Source of the DNA: an uncultured Eubacteriales bacterium
GTDB taxonomy: Bacteria; Bacillota; Clostridia; Oscillospirales; Acutalibacteraceae
Length of the DNA stretch: 64,000 nucleotides
Direction: 5' to 3'
NCBI GenBank assembly: GCA_934464585.1
Contig: CAKSJY010000007.1
Span: 4,647-68,646 of the forward strand
Each line of letters opens with the position of its first letter. Positions within the stretch are counted from its first letter, which is position 1. Below, one piece after another: positions 16,833 through 24,300 of this stretch. Under the pieces are notes generated by a model. It had not been told where the DNA came from and made no database searches. It was given only the letters and a program-made list of their open reading frames with translations. Position numbers and translations under genes: made by a program.

Positions 16833-17312
16833 TTAGTTGTCGAAATCATCAACTTTTATAAATACAGTATCCTTTTTATTAAAGCAAATATCGCTCCCGT
16901 CATTTAAAATTATTTTAATGTTAGAATTACTATATTCGCTTAAAATGCCTTTTATTTCTCTTTTTCCCGATTCAATAGGGCGTATAAATTTAACTATAAC
17001 GCTTGAACCTATAAATTTTTTAAAATGTTCATCTCTTGTGAGTTCCCTCTCTATTCCCGGGGAGCAAACCTCTAAACAATATGATACATTTATTGGGTCG
17101 GCTTCATCTAATGGTGCATCGATAGCTCTACTCATATTTTCACAATCTTCTATAGATATACCTTCCGGCTTATCTATGAATATTCTTAAGTACCACATGC
17201 TACCTTCTTTAACAAAGCGTATGTCCCAAATATCTAATCCTAAATTTGCAGCAATAGGTTCTGCAATTTTCCACACAACAGATATTGTGTTTTGACCTTG
17301 GTTTTTTGACAT
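16833..17312 (-). CDS. rimP: Ribosome maturation factor RimP
   Basis: This two-domain 30S assembly factor helps bind S12 during 16S rRNA maturation. The N-terminal domain contains LGLDIWDIRFVKEG and DCENMSRAIDAPLDEADPI with YCLEVCSPGIERELT. The C-terminal Sm-like barrel is short and strand-rich. I chose the ATG at 17312, with AGGAG seven bases upstream, giving 159 residues; upstream in-frame starts lie inside the leader hairpin. It is the first gene of the operon. Confidence 0.95.
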   Translation of the reverse strand: MSKNQGQNTISVVWKIAEPIAANLGLDIWDIRFVKEGSMWYLRIFIDKPEGISIEDCENMSRAIDAPLDEADPINVSYCLEVCSPGIERELTRDEHFKKFIGSSVIVKFIRPIESGKREIKGILSEYSNSNIKIILNDGSDICFNKKDTVFIKVDDFDN

Positions 17313-17330
17313 AAATTCACTCCTATACAT

Positions 17331-17355
17331 AAACAAAAGAGTGGGTTGCCCCACT
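17331..17355 (-). terminator. Terminator-like hairpin in the rimP-nusA leader (possible attenuator)
   Basis: On the minus strand, AGTGGG-GCAA-CCCACT is followed directly by CTTTTGTTT. It lies about 25 bases after the predicted transcription start and 19 bases before the rimP start codon. It may simply end zinc-transporter transcripts, but it also lies inside the rimP operon leader, so some read-through must occur. Confidence 0.6.
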
Positions 17356-17386
17356 CCTTTCAAATTCAAATATCAATCTAAAATAT

Positions 17387-17415
17387 ATTCTAACACTAAT
17401 ATATAAGTTTTGCAA
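17387..17415 (-). promoter_or_regulatory. Promoter of the rimP-nusA-infB-ribF operon
   Basis: On the minus strand, TTGCAA and TAGAAT are 17 bases apart, with a TGT extension just before the -10. The predicted start is near 17380, upstream of the leader hairpin. Confidence 0.65.
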
Positions 17416-17456
17416 GCCTAAATTTGGAATAAAGTAAAATATTTTAAAAATAGTTA

Positions 17457-18299
17457 TTAATTAAGGTGTCTACACCTATTTAAAAAGAATGTTGCAAAAA
17501 ATATTACCGCAGAAATCAACACGATGGTTCCTGCTGCAGTTGTTCCTGCATAAAAGGATATAAATAATCCGGAAATACCAGATATTAAAGAGAATAATAT
17601 TGAGAATATATGATATTCTTTCATATTTCGTGCTATATTTCTCGATGAGGCAGCCGGCAAAACCAACAGTGAGTTAATCATAAGAACCCCGATCCATTTA
17701 ATAGAAACAGTAACGACTATTGCAATGAGAATCATAAAAAGATTATTATAGAATCTAACATTACAATGTTTACTGGAAGCTAAATCGGAATTTATACTTG
17801 AAAGCATAAGCTTATTAAATGCAACAATCCATATTACAATAACAATTAAAAGTGTTATAAAAAGCAAATTGAGTTCAGATGTCTTAATAGACAAAATATC
17901 TCCAATTAAGTAAGAAGAGTATTTTGAAAATCCTCCGCTAAATGACAAAAGAACTATACCTAATGATATACCTATTGAAGAAAAAACACCTATTATTGTA
18001 TCAGAAGAGGAGTTACCTGATTCTATTACACACGAGATAAGGATTGCAAATATGATGGCGAATCCCATCATAGAAACGATATAGTTATCTATTCCTAAAA
18101 GGACCCCGATTGCAATACCGGTTAAAGCAGAATGACCTAAAGCATCCGAAAAAAAGGACATCTTGTTATTTACTACCATAGTACCGAGTAAACCCAAAAG
18201 GGGAGTGATGAGGATAACTCCGATAAGTGCATTTTTCATAAAATTATATTCTGTCCATTCAAATGGAAGTAGATCGATAAGTTTATATATTAGTTCCAT
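17457..18299 (-). CDS. znuB: Zinc-type ABC transporter permease
   Basis: This ABC-3 family membrane permease for a divalent metal has seven to eight hydrophobic helices with the family segments SDALGHSALTGIAIG and GVLMINSLLVLPAA. Its 280 residues are normal. The ATG follows the ATPase stop by one codon's worth of sequence or less, so it is translationally coupled to znuC. The substrate is inferred from the zinc-type ligands in the binding protein of the same operon. Confidence 0.92.
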   Translation of the reverse strand: MELIYKLIDLLPFEWTEYNFMKNALIGVILITPLLGLLGTMVVNNKMSFFSDALGHSALTGIAIGVLLGIDNYIVSMMGFAIIFAILISCVIESGNSSSDTIIGVFSSIGISLGIVLLSFSGGFSKYSSYLIGDILSIKTSELNLLFITLLIVIVIWIVAFNKLMLSSINSDLASSKHCNVRFYNNLFMILIAIVVTVSIKWIGVLMINSLLVLPAASSRNIARNMKEYHIFSILFSLISGISGLFISFYAGTTAAGTIVLISAVIFFATFFLNRCRHLN

Positions 18300-19043
18300 T
18301 TATATTCCACCTCCGGTTACATCAAATCCGAAAGTTTCTCTTGCAATCTTATTTTGTAGTATATGTTCGGCCTTTTCATATGCTATAACTGTTTTATCTA
18401 TTAAGGCTGCATATGTTGCATATTTTTGTACATGACCTAAGTCATGAGATACTATAACTATAGGCATATGGTATTCATTTCTCATAGATGAAATAAGTTC
18501 ATAAAAATCGCTTATACCTTTTCTGTCTATAGCAGAAACAGGTTCGTCTAAAAGTAAAATGTCCGGCATAGGGTCAAGAGCAAATGCAAGAAGTACACGT
18601 TGTAACTCTCCTCCGGAAAGCATTCCAAGTTTTTTATCAATATGGTCTCCTGCGCCGAATTTACATAAGAGATCTTTTACATGCTTTTTTCTTGACTTAG
18701 TATAGCCAAAAAAAACAGGTAAATTGGAGGAATTTGCACAAAACATATCTAAAACACTTATTGGAGCATTTTTGTCAAAGAGAAGTGTTTGAGGAACATA
18801 TCCTATTTTAGGCTTGGATATCTTTTGGCCTTTTGAATTGTAAAATGAAATTATTCCTGTATATTTAATACTCCCCATTATTGATTTAAGCAATGTGCTT
18901 TTTCCTGAACCGTTTTTACCAATAAGAGCAAGAATTTCACCGTGATTAACGTGCAGATTTACATCATGTAAAATGGTATCGGCACCTCTTTGTACAGCAA
19001 GATTTTCTATTTTTATGCTGCATTGGCATTTTTTATCGTGCAT
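18300..19043 (-). CDS. znuC: Zinc-type ABC transporter ATPase
   Basis: This cytoplasmic ATPase of the metal importer has Walker A in LIGKNGSGKSTLLKS, the signature MLSGGELQRVLLA, Walker B LLLDEPVSAID, and the H-loop in VIVSHDLGHV. The first ten residues contain CQC, with His and Lys nearby, which could bind metal but is not a known feature. Its start overlaps the znuA stop by one base, giving tight coupling. Confidence 0.93.
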   Translation of the reverse strand: MHDKKCQCSIKIENLAVQRGADTILHDVNLHVNHGEILALIGKNGSGKSTLLKSIMGSIKYTGIISFYNSKGQKISKPKIGYVPQTLLFDKNAPISVLDMFCANSSNLPVFFGYTKSRKKHVKDLLCKFGAGDHIDKKLGMLSGGELQRVLLAFALDPMPDILLLDEPVSAIDRKGISDFYELISSMRNEYHMPIVIVSHDLGHVQKYATYAALIDKTVIAYEKAEHILQNKIARETFGFDVTGGGI

Positions 19044-19930
19044 TAGGAGAGCGCCTCCTTAAGCACAGCTAGATTCTTTTCCATAGCATCTAAGTAAGAA
19101 TCATTATAAGTTTCTCCACTTGAACAGGGATCTAAAAAGTAAACTGTTGCACCTGTTTCGGCAGCGATGACATTAGCTGCATCCGGAGAATACTGGGGTT
19201 CTGCAAATAAAGCCTTAATTTTCGTATCGTTAACCAAGTTTATAGTATCAGAAATTTCCTGAGCACTTGGGGCACTGTTTGGTTCACGATCGATAACTCC
19301 TACAATATTAAGGTTAAATTCTTTTGCAAAATAGGGGAATGCTTCATGAAAAGTGATTATATCGGTTTCTTTTATATCAGAAAGTTCGTTGTGCATTTTA
19401 TCTTTTAAAGTTGTTAATTTTTCGAGATATGCATTAGTATTAGATTGGTATTTATCCTTGTTTTGAGGATCAAGAGCAATTATTTCTTTAGAAATATTTT
19501 TTACTTGTTCTATATAATTGCTTATAGATACCCAAATATGAGGGTTATATTCTTCGCTTGAAGGGTCATCCTTTATTAATTCAATTCCTGTACTTGAATC
19601 AATAATAGGTGTTGAAATCTGTTGATTTATGATTTTATCAATAAATGATTCCATAGAAGCTCCGTTAATAATAAATGCGTCGGCTTTTTCAATCTTTTTA
19701 ATATCCTCTGTTTGGATTTGAAAATCATGAAGACAACCTATATTTTGATCTGCCATGTTTTCTACATTAACGCCATCGACGCCGTCTGTTATATTCAGAG
19801 TCATTATATAAATAGGATAGAAGGATGTGATAAGGTTCAAGTGATTTGATGTTTCATCTTTTTTCTGACAACCTGAAAAAACAGATATTCCAAGCGTCAA
19901 TGTCAATAATAGGGCAAGAATTCTTTTCAA
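19043..19930 (-). CDS. znuA: Zinc-binding lipoprotein of the ABC importer
   Basis: This is the extracellular metal-binding protein. A signal peptide ends in a lipobox with Cys21 (SVFSGC), so the mature protein is a lipoprotein. Four ligands align with TroA/ZnuA proteins: His68 (GCLHDFQ), His131 (NPHIW), His195 (TFHEAF) and Asp267 (LDP). A third-position His, rather than the Glu of manganese-type PsaA, favours zinc. There is no His-rich loop. Translation starts at TTG, ten bases after GGAG, and the signal peptide fits exactly from this start. A near-consensus promoter lies upstream, divergent from ylxM-ffh. No Zur or Fur box could be confirmed by eye. Confidence 0.92.
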   Translation of the reverse strand: MKRILALLLTLTLGISVFSGCQKKDETSNHLNLITSFYPIYIMTLNITDGVDGVNVENMADQNIGCLHDFQIQTEDIKKIEKADAFIINGASMESFIDKIINQQISTPIIDSSTGIELIKDDPSSEEYNPHIWVSISNYIEQVKNISKEIIALDPQNKDKYQSNTNAYLEKLTTLKDKMHNELSDIKETDIITFHEAFPYFAKEFNLNIVGVIDREPNSAPSAQEISDTINLVNDTKIKALFAEPQYSPDAANVIAAETGATVYFLDPCSSGETYNDSYLDAMEKNLAVLKEALS

Positions 19931-19970
19931 AATAATAACACTCCATACAATAAAAATTCAGTATTTAATA

Positions 19971-19999
19971 ATCATAATATAAATTCGAAAAGCTGTCAA
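19971..19999 (-). promoter_or_regulatory. Promoter of znuA-znuC-znuB
   Basis: On the minus strand, TTGACA and TATGAT are 17 bases apart, about 40 bases before the TTG start. Confidence 0.7.
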
Positions 20000-20062
20000 T
20001 TGATATACTAAATAAAAGCTTTAAGTAAAGTATGGAAGATTATTTTAATAAAAACATTTTTC

Positions 20063-20091
20063 TTGACAAAATAGAAAGCGTAAGGTATAAT
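20063..20091 (+). promoter_or_regulatory. Promoter of ylxM-ffh-rpsP-trmD
   Basis: TTGACA and TATAAT are 17 bases apart, a perfect sigma-A consensus, as expected for an SRP/ribosome operon. Confidence 0.82.
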
Positions 20092-20099
20092 TGTAACTG

Positions 20100-20122
20100 C
20101 TGTAAAGTTAATTGCTTTACAG
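20100..20122 (+). promoter_or_regulatory. Leader hairpin before ylxM
   Basis: CTGTAAAG and CTTTACAG pair perfectly around a 7-base loop within the first bases of the transcript, just before the ribosome-binding site. With no T-tract it is more likely to affect translation or mRNA stability than termination. Confidence 0.4.
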
Positions 20123-20140
20123 GGTGAGAGGTGGTATATC

Positions 20141-20503
20141 ATGGCAAAAAATTTAGAGTTTTCATTGCTTTTAGATTTTTACGGCGATATGCTGACTCAA
20201 AAGCAAAAGGACTCTATCGACTATTATTATAATGAAGATTTGTCTCTTTCTGAAATTTCTCAAAATCTTGGGATAACAAGGCAAGGAGTAAGAGATGCAG
20301 TTAAACGTTCAGAGGCTTTACTTTATGAAATGGAAGAACGACTTGGGCTTGCTCAAAAATTTAAAGAAATGAGTGAAGGCTTAATGCTTATTCAAAATGA
20401 GGCCGAAAAGATAAAAAAATATAATAGTGGAGTAATGATTTCGGAACATATCAGCGAAAGTGCAGATATAATACGTGACACAGCAAAACGATTATTACAA
20501 TAA
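20141..20503 (+). CDS. ylxM: SRP-associated DNA-binding protein YlxM
   Basis: This small helix-turn-helix protein of the UPF0122 family is encoded just before ffh in Firmicutes. Residues 1-75 resemble sigma-70 region 4 (LTQKQKDSIDYYYNEDLSLSEISQNLGITRQGVRDAVKR by segments). The C-terminal 45 residues are a helical tail. In streptococci it stimulates SRP function. GAGGTGG precedes the ATG. Confidence 0.93.
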   Translation: MAKNLEFSLLLDFYGDMLTQKQKDSIDYYYNEDLSLSEISQNLGITRQGVRDAVKRSEALLYEMEERLGLAQKFKEMSEGLMLIQNEAEKIKKYNSGVMISEHISESADIIRDTAKRLLQ

Positions 20504-20521
20504 CTTTGGGAGGATAAATTG

Positions 20522-21877
20522 ATGGCGTTTGAAAATCTGTCTGATAAACTTGCGGCGGCGTTTAAAAAGATTCGTTCAAAAGGCAAGCTTAATGAGAATG
20601 ATGTTAAATCAGCTATGAGAGAAGTAAGACTTGCATTATTAGAAGCGGATGTAAACTATAAAGTTGCAAAGGATTTTACCACTAAAGTTACCGAACGTGC
20701 AGTTGGTTCGGATGTTATGGAAAGCTTAACCCCGGCTCAAATGGTGATAAAAATTGTAAATGAAGAACTTACAGAGCTTATGGGAGGAAGCGACGCAAAA
20801 ATAAATATGCCGTCTAAGCCCCCAGCAGTAATACTCCTTTGTGGCCTTCAGGGTTCAGGTAAGACAACTCATGCTGCAAAGCTTGCATTAATGCTTAAAA
20901 ATAAAGGACATAGGCCGTTGCTTGTTGCATGTGACGTTTATCGTCCGGCAGCTATTAATCAGCTTCAAGTTGTTGGTTCAAAAGTTGGAGTGTCTGTGTT
21001 TGAAATGGGTCAGGATAACCCTGTTAAGATAGCTAAAAAAGCTATTTCTCATGCAAAGGATTACGGAAATGACATTGTTATTTTAGATACCGCAGGAAGA
21101 CTCCATATAGATACAGAACTTATGGATGAATTGAAAAAGATAAAGGAAACTGTAAATCCAAGTGATATATTACTTGTTGTCGATGCAATGACAGGACAAG
21201 ATGCGGTAAATGTAGCAAAATCTTTTAATGATTTACTTGATATTACAGGAGTAATACTTACAAAGCTTGATGGTGATACAAGAGGTGGTGCTGCGCTATC
21301 TGTTAAAGCGGTTACACAAAAGCCTATAAAATTTGCTGGTACCGGAGAAAAACTTGAAGATTTAGAAGTGTTCCACCCAGATAGAATGGCTTCCAGAATT
21401 CTCGGTATGGGGGATATGCTTACTCTAATAGAAAATGCTCAAAGTAAATTAGATGAAAATAAGGCCGAGAGAATGGCTCAAAAAATGATGAGTGATAAGC
21501 TTGACTTAAACGATATGCTTGAGCAGATGCAACAAGTAAAGAATATGGGTCCGCTTAAATCTATACTTGGTAAAATACCGGGTGTTGACAAAAAAATAAA
21601 AGATTTAGATATAGATGACCGTCAGGTCGACAGAATATGTGCTATCATTTTATCGATGACACCTCAAGAAAGAAAAAAACCGGATATTATAAATGTTTCG
21701 AGAAAAAGAAGAATTGCAGCCGGTTCCGGTATGAAAGTTGAGGATGTTAATAAGCTTTTAAAGAGCTTCGAACAAATGCGAAAAATGATGAAACAATTTA
21801 AAGGCAAGGGAAAGAAAAAAAGATTCCCGGGATTCCCCGGTATGGGTAAGATGCCCGGAGGTTTCCCGTTTAGCTAA
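20522..21877 (+). CDS. ffh: Signal recognition particle GTPase Ffh
   Basis: This SRP54 GTPase binds signal peptides and SRP RNA and targets ribosomes to FtsY at the membrane. The N domain precedes the G domain with GLQGSGKTTHAAKL, the DVYRPAA insertion, DTAGR and TKLDGD. The C-terminal M domain is Met-rich (AERMAQKMMSDK and the basic stretch near 430). The tail is Gly/Pro/Met-rich. I used the ATG at 20522, with GGGAGG nine bases upstream; a TTG just before it is less likely. The gap to ylxM is 18 bases. Confidence 0.98.
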   Translation: MAFENLSDKLAAAFKKIRSKGKLNENDVKSAMREVRLALLEADVNYKVAKDFTTKVTERAVGSDVMESLTPAQMVIKIVNEELTELMGGSDAKINMPSKPPAVILLCGLQGSGKTTHAAKLALMLKNKGHRPLLVACDVYRPAAINQLQVVGSKVGVSVFEMGQDNPVKIAKKAISHAKDYGNDIVILDTAGRLHIDTELMDELKKIKETVNPSDILLVVDAMTGQDAVNVAKSFNDLLDITGVILTKLDGDTRGGAALSVKAVTQKPIKFAGTGEKLEDLEVFHPDRMASRILGMGDMLTLIENAQSKLDENKAERMAQKMMSDKLDLNDMLEQMQQVKNMGPLKSILGKIPGVDKKIKDLDIDDRQVDRICAIILSMTPQERKKPDIINVSRKRRIAAGSGMKVEDVNKLLKSFEQMRKMMKQFKGKGKKKRFPGFPGMGKMPGGFPFS

Positions 21878-21948
21878 TGAATTCATCCGACGTTAGCGTT
21901 GGTGGAGATATATATTTTTTTAATATTACTTATGGAGGTAATTTAGTT

Positions 21949-22191
21949 ATGGCAGTAAAAATAAGACTTCGTAGAATGGGAGCAAAGAAATCTCCTTTCT
22001 ATAGAATAGTAGTAGCAGATTCAAGATATCCAAGAGATGGTCGTTTCATCGAAGAAATAGGATATTATAATCCTATGCAAGAACCTTCTGTTGTAAAGGT
22101 AGATGCAGAAAAGGCTAAAAAGTGGATTTCAAATGGTGCACAACCAACAGATACTGTTAAGGCTCTACTAAAGAAAGAAAATATTTTATAA
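21949..22191 (+). CDS. rpsP: 30S ribosomal protein S16
   Basis: This small-subunit protein is recognised by AVKIRLRRMGAKKSPFYRIVVADSR and GRFIEEIGYYNP. It has 80 residues, the normal size. GGAGGT lies nine bases before the ATG; the same frame is open upstream but without a signal. It follows ffh by about 70 bases in the usual order. Confidence 0.97.
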   Translation: MAVKIRLRRMGAKKSPFYRIVVADSRYPRDGRFIEEIGYYNPMQEPSVVKVDAEKAKKWISNGAQPTDTVKALLKKENIL

Positions 22192-22210
22192 TTTTTTTGG
22201 GGGTTTTAAT

Positions 22211-22444
22211 TTGAAAGAATTACTCGAAGTTATTGCAAAAGGTTTGGTAAAAAATCCAGATGAAGTATCAGTATTTGCAGATGAACCAAATGAAGAAAAT
22301 GTAATAGTATATCATCTTAATGTTGCTGAAGAAGATATGGGAAGGGTTATAGGAAAGCAAGGAAGAATTTCCAAAGCTATACGTTCTATAATGCATTCAG
22401 CAGCTATTAAAGATGGAGTTAAAATTGCAGTAAAGATTGGTTAA
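22211..22444 (+). CDS. khpA: KH-domain RNA-binding protein KhpA
   Basis: This 77-residue single KH protein carries the GxxG loop in GRVIGKQGRISKAIRSI. In streptococci it pairs with KhpB and affects cell division and RNA stability. It is encoded between rpsP and rimM as in most Firmicutes. Translation starts at TTG behind a run of five G residues. Confidence 0.94.
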   Translation: MKELLEVIAKGLVKNPDEVSVFADEPNEENVIVYHLNVAEEDMGRVIGKQGRISKAIRSIMHSAAIKDGVKIAVKIG

Positions 22445-22452
22445 GCATATAC

Positions 22453-22965
22453 ATGAAAAAATATTTAGAGATAGCCAAGGTGGTTGGAGTTCATGGTATT
22501 AGAGGTTCAATGAAACTTCAACCATGGTGTGATACTGCAGACTTTTTGTGTGGATTTAAGACACTTTATTCAAAAGATGGAAGCAAAAGCTATAATGTAG
22601 TTTCTGCATATAAACATAAAAATGTGGTTATTGTATCTATATCAGGCATAAATACTGTAGAAGAAGCCGAGAAGATGAGAAACAGGATATTGTATATTGA
22701 TCGTGATGATGTAGAAATGGAAGACGGTGTTTATTTTATTCAAGACTTAATAGGCATTGATGTTATAGATATTAAGACTCAAAAGAATTATGGTAAGCTT
22801 ACAGATGTGCTGGAAACCGGCGCTAATAATGTTTATCAAATTACATCAAATAATGGTAAGAATTATCTAATACCGGCTATAAAAGATGTTGTTATTGAGA
22901 TTGATATTAAAAATCGAAAAATGCTTATTTGTCCTATTAAGGGGATATTTGAAGATGAGGATTGA
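22453..22965 (+). CDS. rimM: 16S rRNA processing protein RimM
   Basis: This 30S maturation factor binds S19. The N-terminal barrel has the signature AKVVGVHGIRGSMKL. The PRC-barrel C-terminal half includes GVYFIQDLIGIDV and YLIPAIKDVVIEID. Its 170 residues are typical. It overlaps trmD by 11 bases. Confidence 0.95.
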   Translation: MKKYLEIAKVVGVHGIRGSMKLQPWCDTADFLCGFKTLYSKDGSKSYNVVSAYKHKNVVIVSISGINTVEEAEKMRNRILYIDRDDVEMEDGVYFIQDLIGIDVIDIKTQKNYGKLTDVLETGANNVYQITSNNGKNYLIPAIKDVVIEIDIKNRKMLICPIKGIFEDED

Positions 22966-23698
22966 TATTTTAACACTTTTTCCGGAAATTTGTGATCATG
23001 TTATGAGCGAAAGCATAATTGGCAGAGCGAGAAAAAAGGGCATTATAGATGTACATTGTCACCAGATAAGAGATTATGCATATGATAGGCATAGAAGGGT
23101 AGACGATGAACCATACGGCGGAATGCCGGGAATGCTTATGCTTGCCGAGCCTATAGCTTTATGTTTTGAAGATATTTGTAAAAAGACTAATTCAAGACCT
23201 AAACTAATTTATATGTCTGCTGCGGGAAAAGTTCTCGACCAAAGTAAGGCAATAGAATTATCAAAATATGAACATATTGCAATATTATGTGGACATTATG
23301 AAGGTGTTGATGAAAGAGTAATCGAAGAATATGTTGATGAACAAATTTCAATTGGCGATTATGTACTTACAGGTGGCGAATTGCCTGCGCTTGTTTTAGC
23401 AGATGCGGTAAGTAGAATGCTTCCGGGTGTTTTATCTAGTAATGAATGCTTTGAAGAAGAAAGCCATTATAAAAATTTTCTTGAGTATCCTCAGTATACG
23501 AGGCCTGCAATATGGCATAATAGAAGAGTTCCAGATGTACTGATATCAGGACATCATGCTAATATAAAAAAATGGAATCATGATAGTGCTGTTTTAAAAA
23601 CAGCAAAATACAGGCCTGATTTATTGAAAAAGGCCGAGTTGTCAGATGAGGATATTGTATTATTAAAGAGTAATGGGTATTATTTGGATGAAAAATAA
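22955..23698 (+). CDS. trmD: tRNA (guanine37-N1)-methyltransferase
   Basis: This SPOUT-class knotted methyltransferase makes m1G37 and prevents frameshifting. Signature segments are RIDILTLFPE at the start, RRVDDEPYGGMPGMLM, and the knot LCGHYEGVDERV followed by SIGDYVLTGGELPALVL. It has 247 residues. The ATG at 22955 overlaps the rimM stop; AAGGGG lies eight bases ahead. The rplS gene that normally follows trmD is not here. Confidence 0.97.
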   Translation: MRIDILTLFPEICDHVMSESIIGRARKKGIIDVHCHQIRDYAYDRHRRVDDEPYGGMPGMLMLAEPIALCFEDICKKTNSRPKLIYMSAAGKVLDQSKAIELSKYEHIAILCGHYEGVDERVIEEYVDEQISIGDYVLTGGELPALVLADAVSRMLPGVLSSNECFEEESHYKNFLEYPQYTRPAIWHNRRVPDVLISGHHANIKKWNHDSAVLKTAKYRPDLLKKAELSDEDIVLLKSNGYYLDEK

Positions 23699-23787
23699 AA
23701 AACTTTTATATGTTTAATTTATCAAATAACTGTCAAAAATATTTTTGTAATATATTAGAATGTTTTTTGTATAATTATTAGAAGGGT

Positions 23788-23831
23788 TTTTAGTTCAGAA
23801 TGCACAATTGACTATAGCATTAGAACTAAAA
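23788..23831. repeat. Imperfect hairpin between trmD and ptsH
   Basis: TTTTAGTTC and GAACTAAAA pair perfectly at the base, and AATGC/GCATT extends the stem around a 13-base loop. Neither side has a T-tract, so it is not a standard terminator. It could be a processing site or part of a small RNA. Confidence 0.4.
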
Positions 23832-23865
23832 TGGTTGACGTAAAACACAAAGACATTTATGTATA

Positions 23866-23894
23866 TTGACTAATACTTTACTTATTAGTATAAT
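23866..23894 (+). promoter_or_regulatory. ptsH promoter with internal palindrome
   Basis: TTGACT and TATAAT are 17 bases apart. The spacer holds the inverted repeat CTAATA/TATTAG (7 bases apart), and a second palindrome, ATCATC-AG-GATGAT, lies at the expected start site (23898-23911). These are operator-like positions. Confidence 0.65.
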
Positions 23895-23975
23895 TAAATC
23901 ATCAGGATGATGTTTGCTATTATTTACTTATGCAATGTATTTCTATATTGATTTTAAGGTAGGAGAGGGTTTACA

Positions 23976-24242
23976 ATGTATGTTAAAGATGTAACGGTTC
24001 AGAATCAGGTTGGATTACACGCTCGCCCGGCAACCTTTTTCATCCAAAAGGCAAATGAATATAAATCATCAATTTGGGTTGAAAAGGAAGAAAGAAGAGT
24101 AAATGCTAAAAGTTTGCTTGGTGTTCTTTCTCTAGGAATAGTTGGTGGAACCAATATAAAGATTATTGCTGATGGAGCAGATGAAAAGGATTCAGTAGAT
24201 GATCTTGTTAGATTAGTAGAATCAGGTTTTACAACAGAATGA
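23976..24242 (+). CDS. ptsH: Phosphocarrier protein HPr
   Basis: This is the general PTS phosphocarrier. His15 (GLHARPA) takes phosphate from enzyme I, and Ser46 (AKSLLG) is the HPr-kinase target used in Firmicute carbon-catabolite control. It has 88 residues. AGGAGAGG precedes the ATG. The gene stands alone with its own promoter and terminator; ptsI is not adjacent. It probably feeds the EIICB at the start of the window. Confidence 0.95.
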   Translation: MYVKDVTVQNQVGLHARPATFFIQKANEYKSSIWVEKEERRVNAKSLLGVLSLGIVGGTNIKIIADGADEKDSVDDLVRLVESGFTTE

Positions 24243-24256
24243 TATTTTAGAATTTG

Positions 24257-24279
24257 CACCGCTAAAAGCGGTGTTTTTT
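24257..24279 (+). terminator. Terminator of ptsH
   Basis: CACCGC-TAAAA-GCGGTG is followed by TTTTTT, a textbook intrinsic terminator just before uvrC. Confidence 0.92.
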
Positions 24280-24300
24280 CTTTATTTGGTAAGGAGATTT

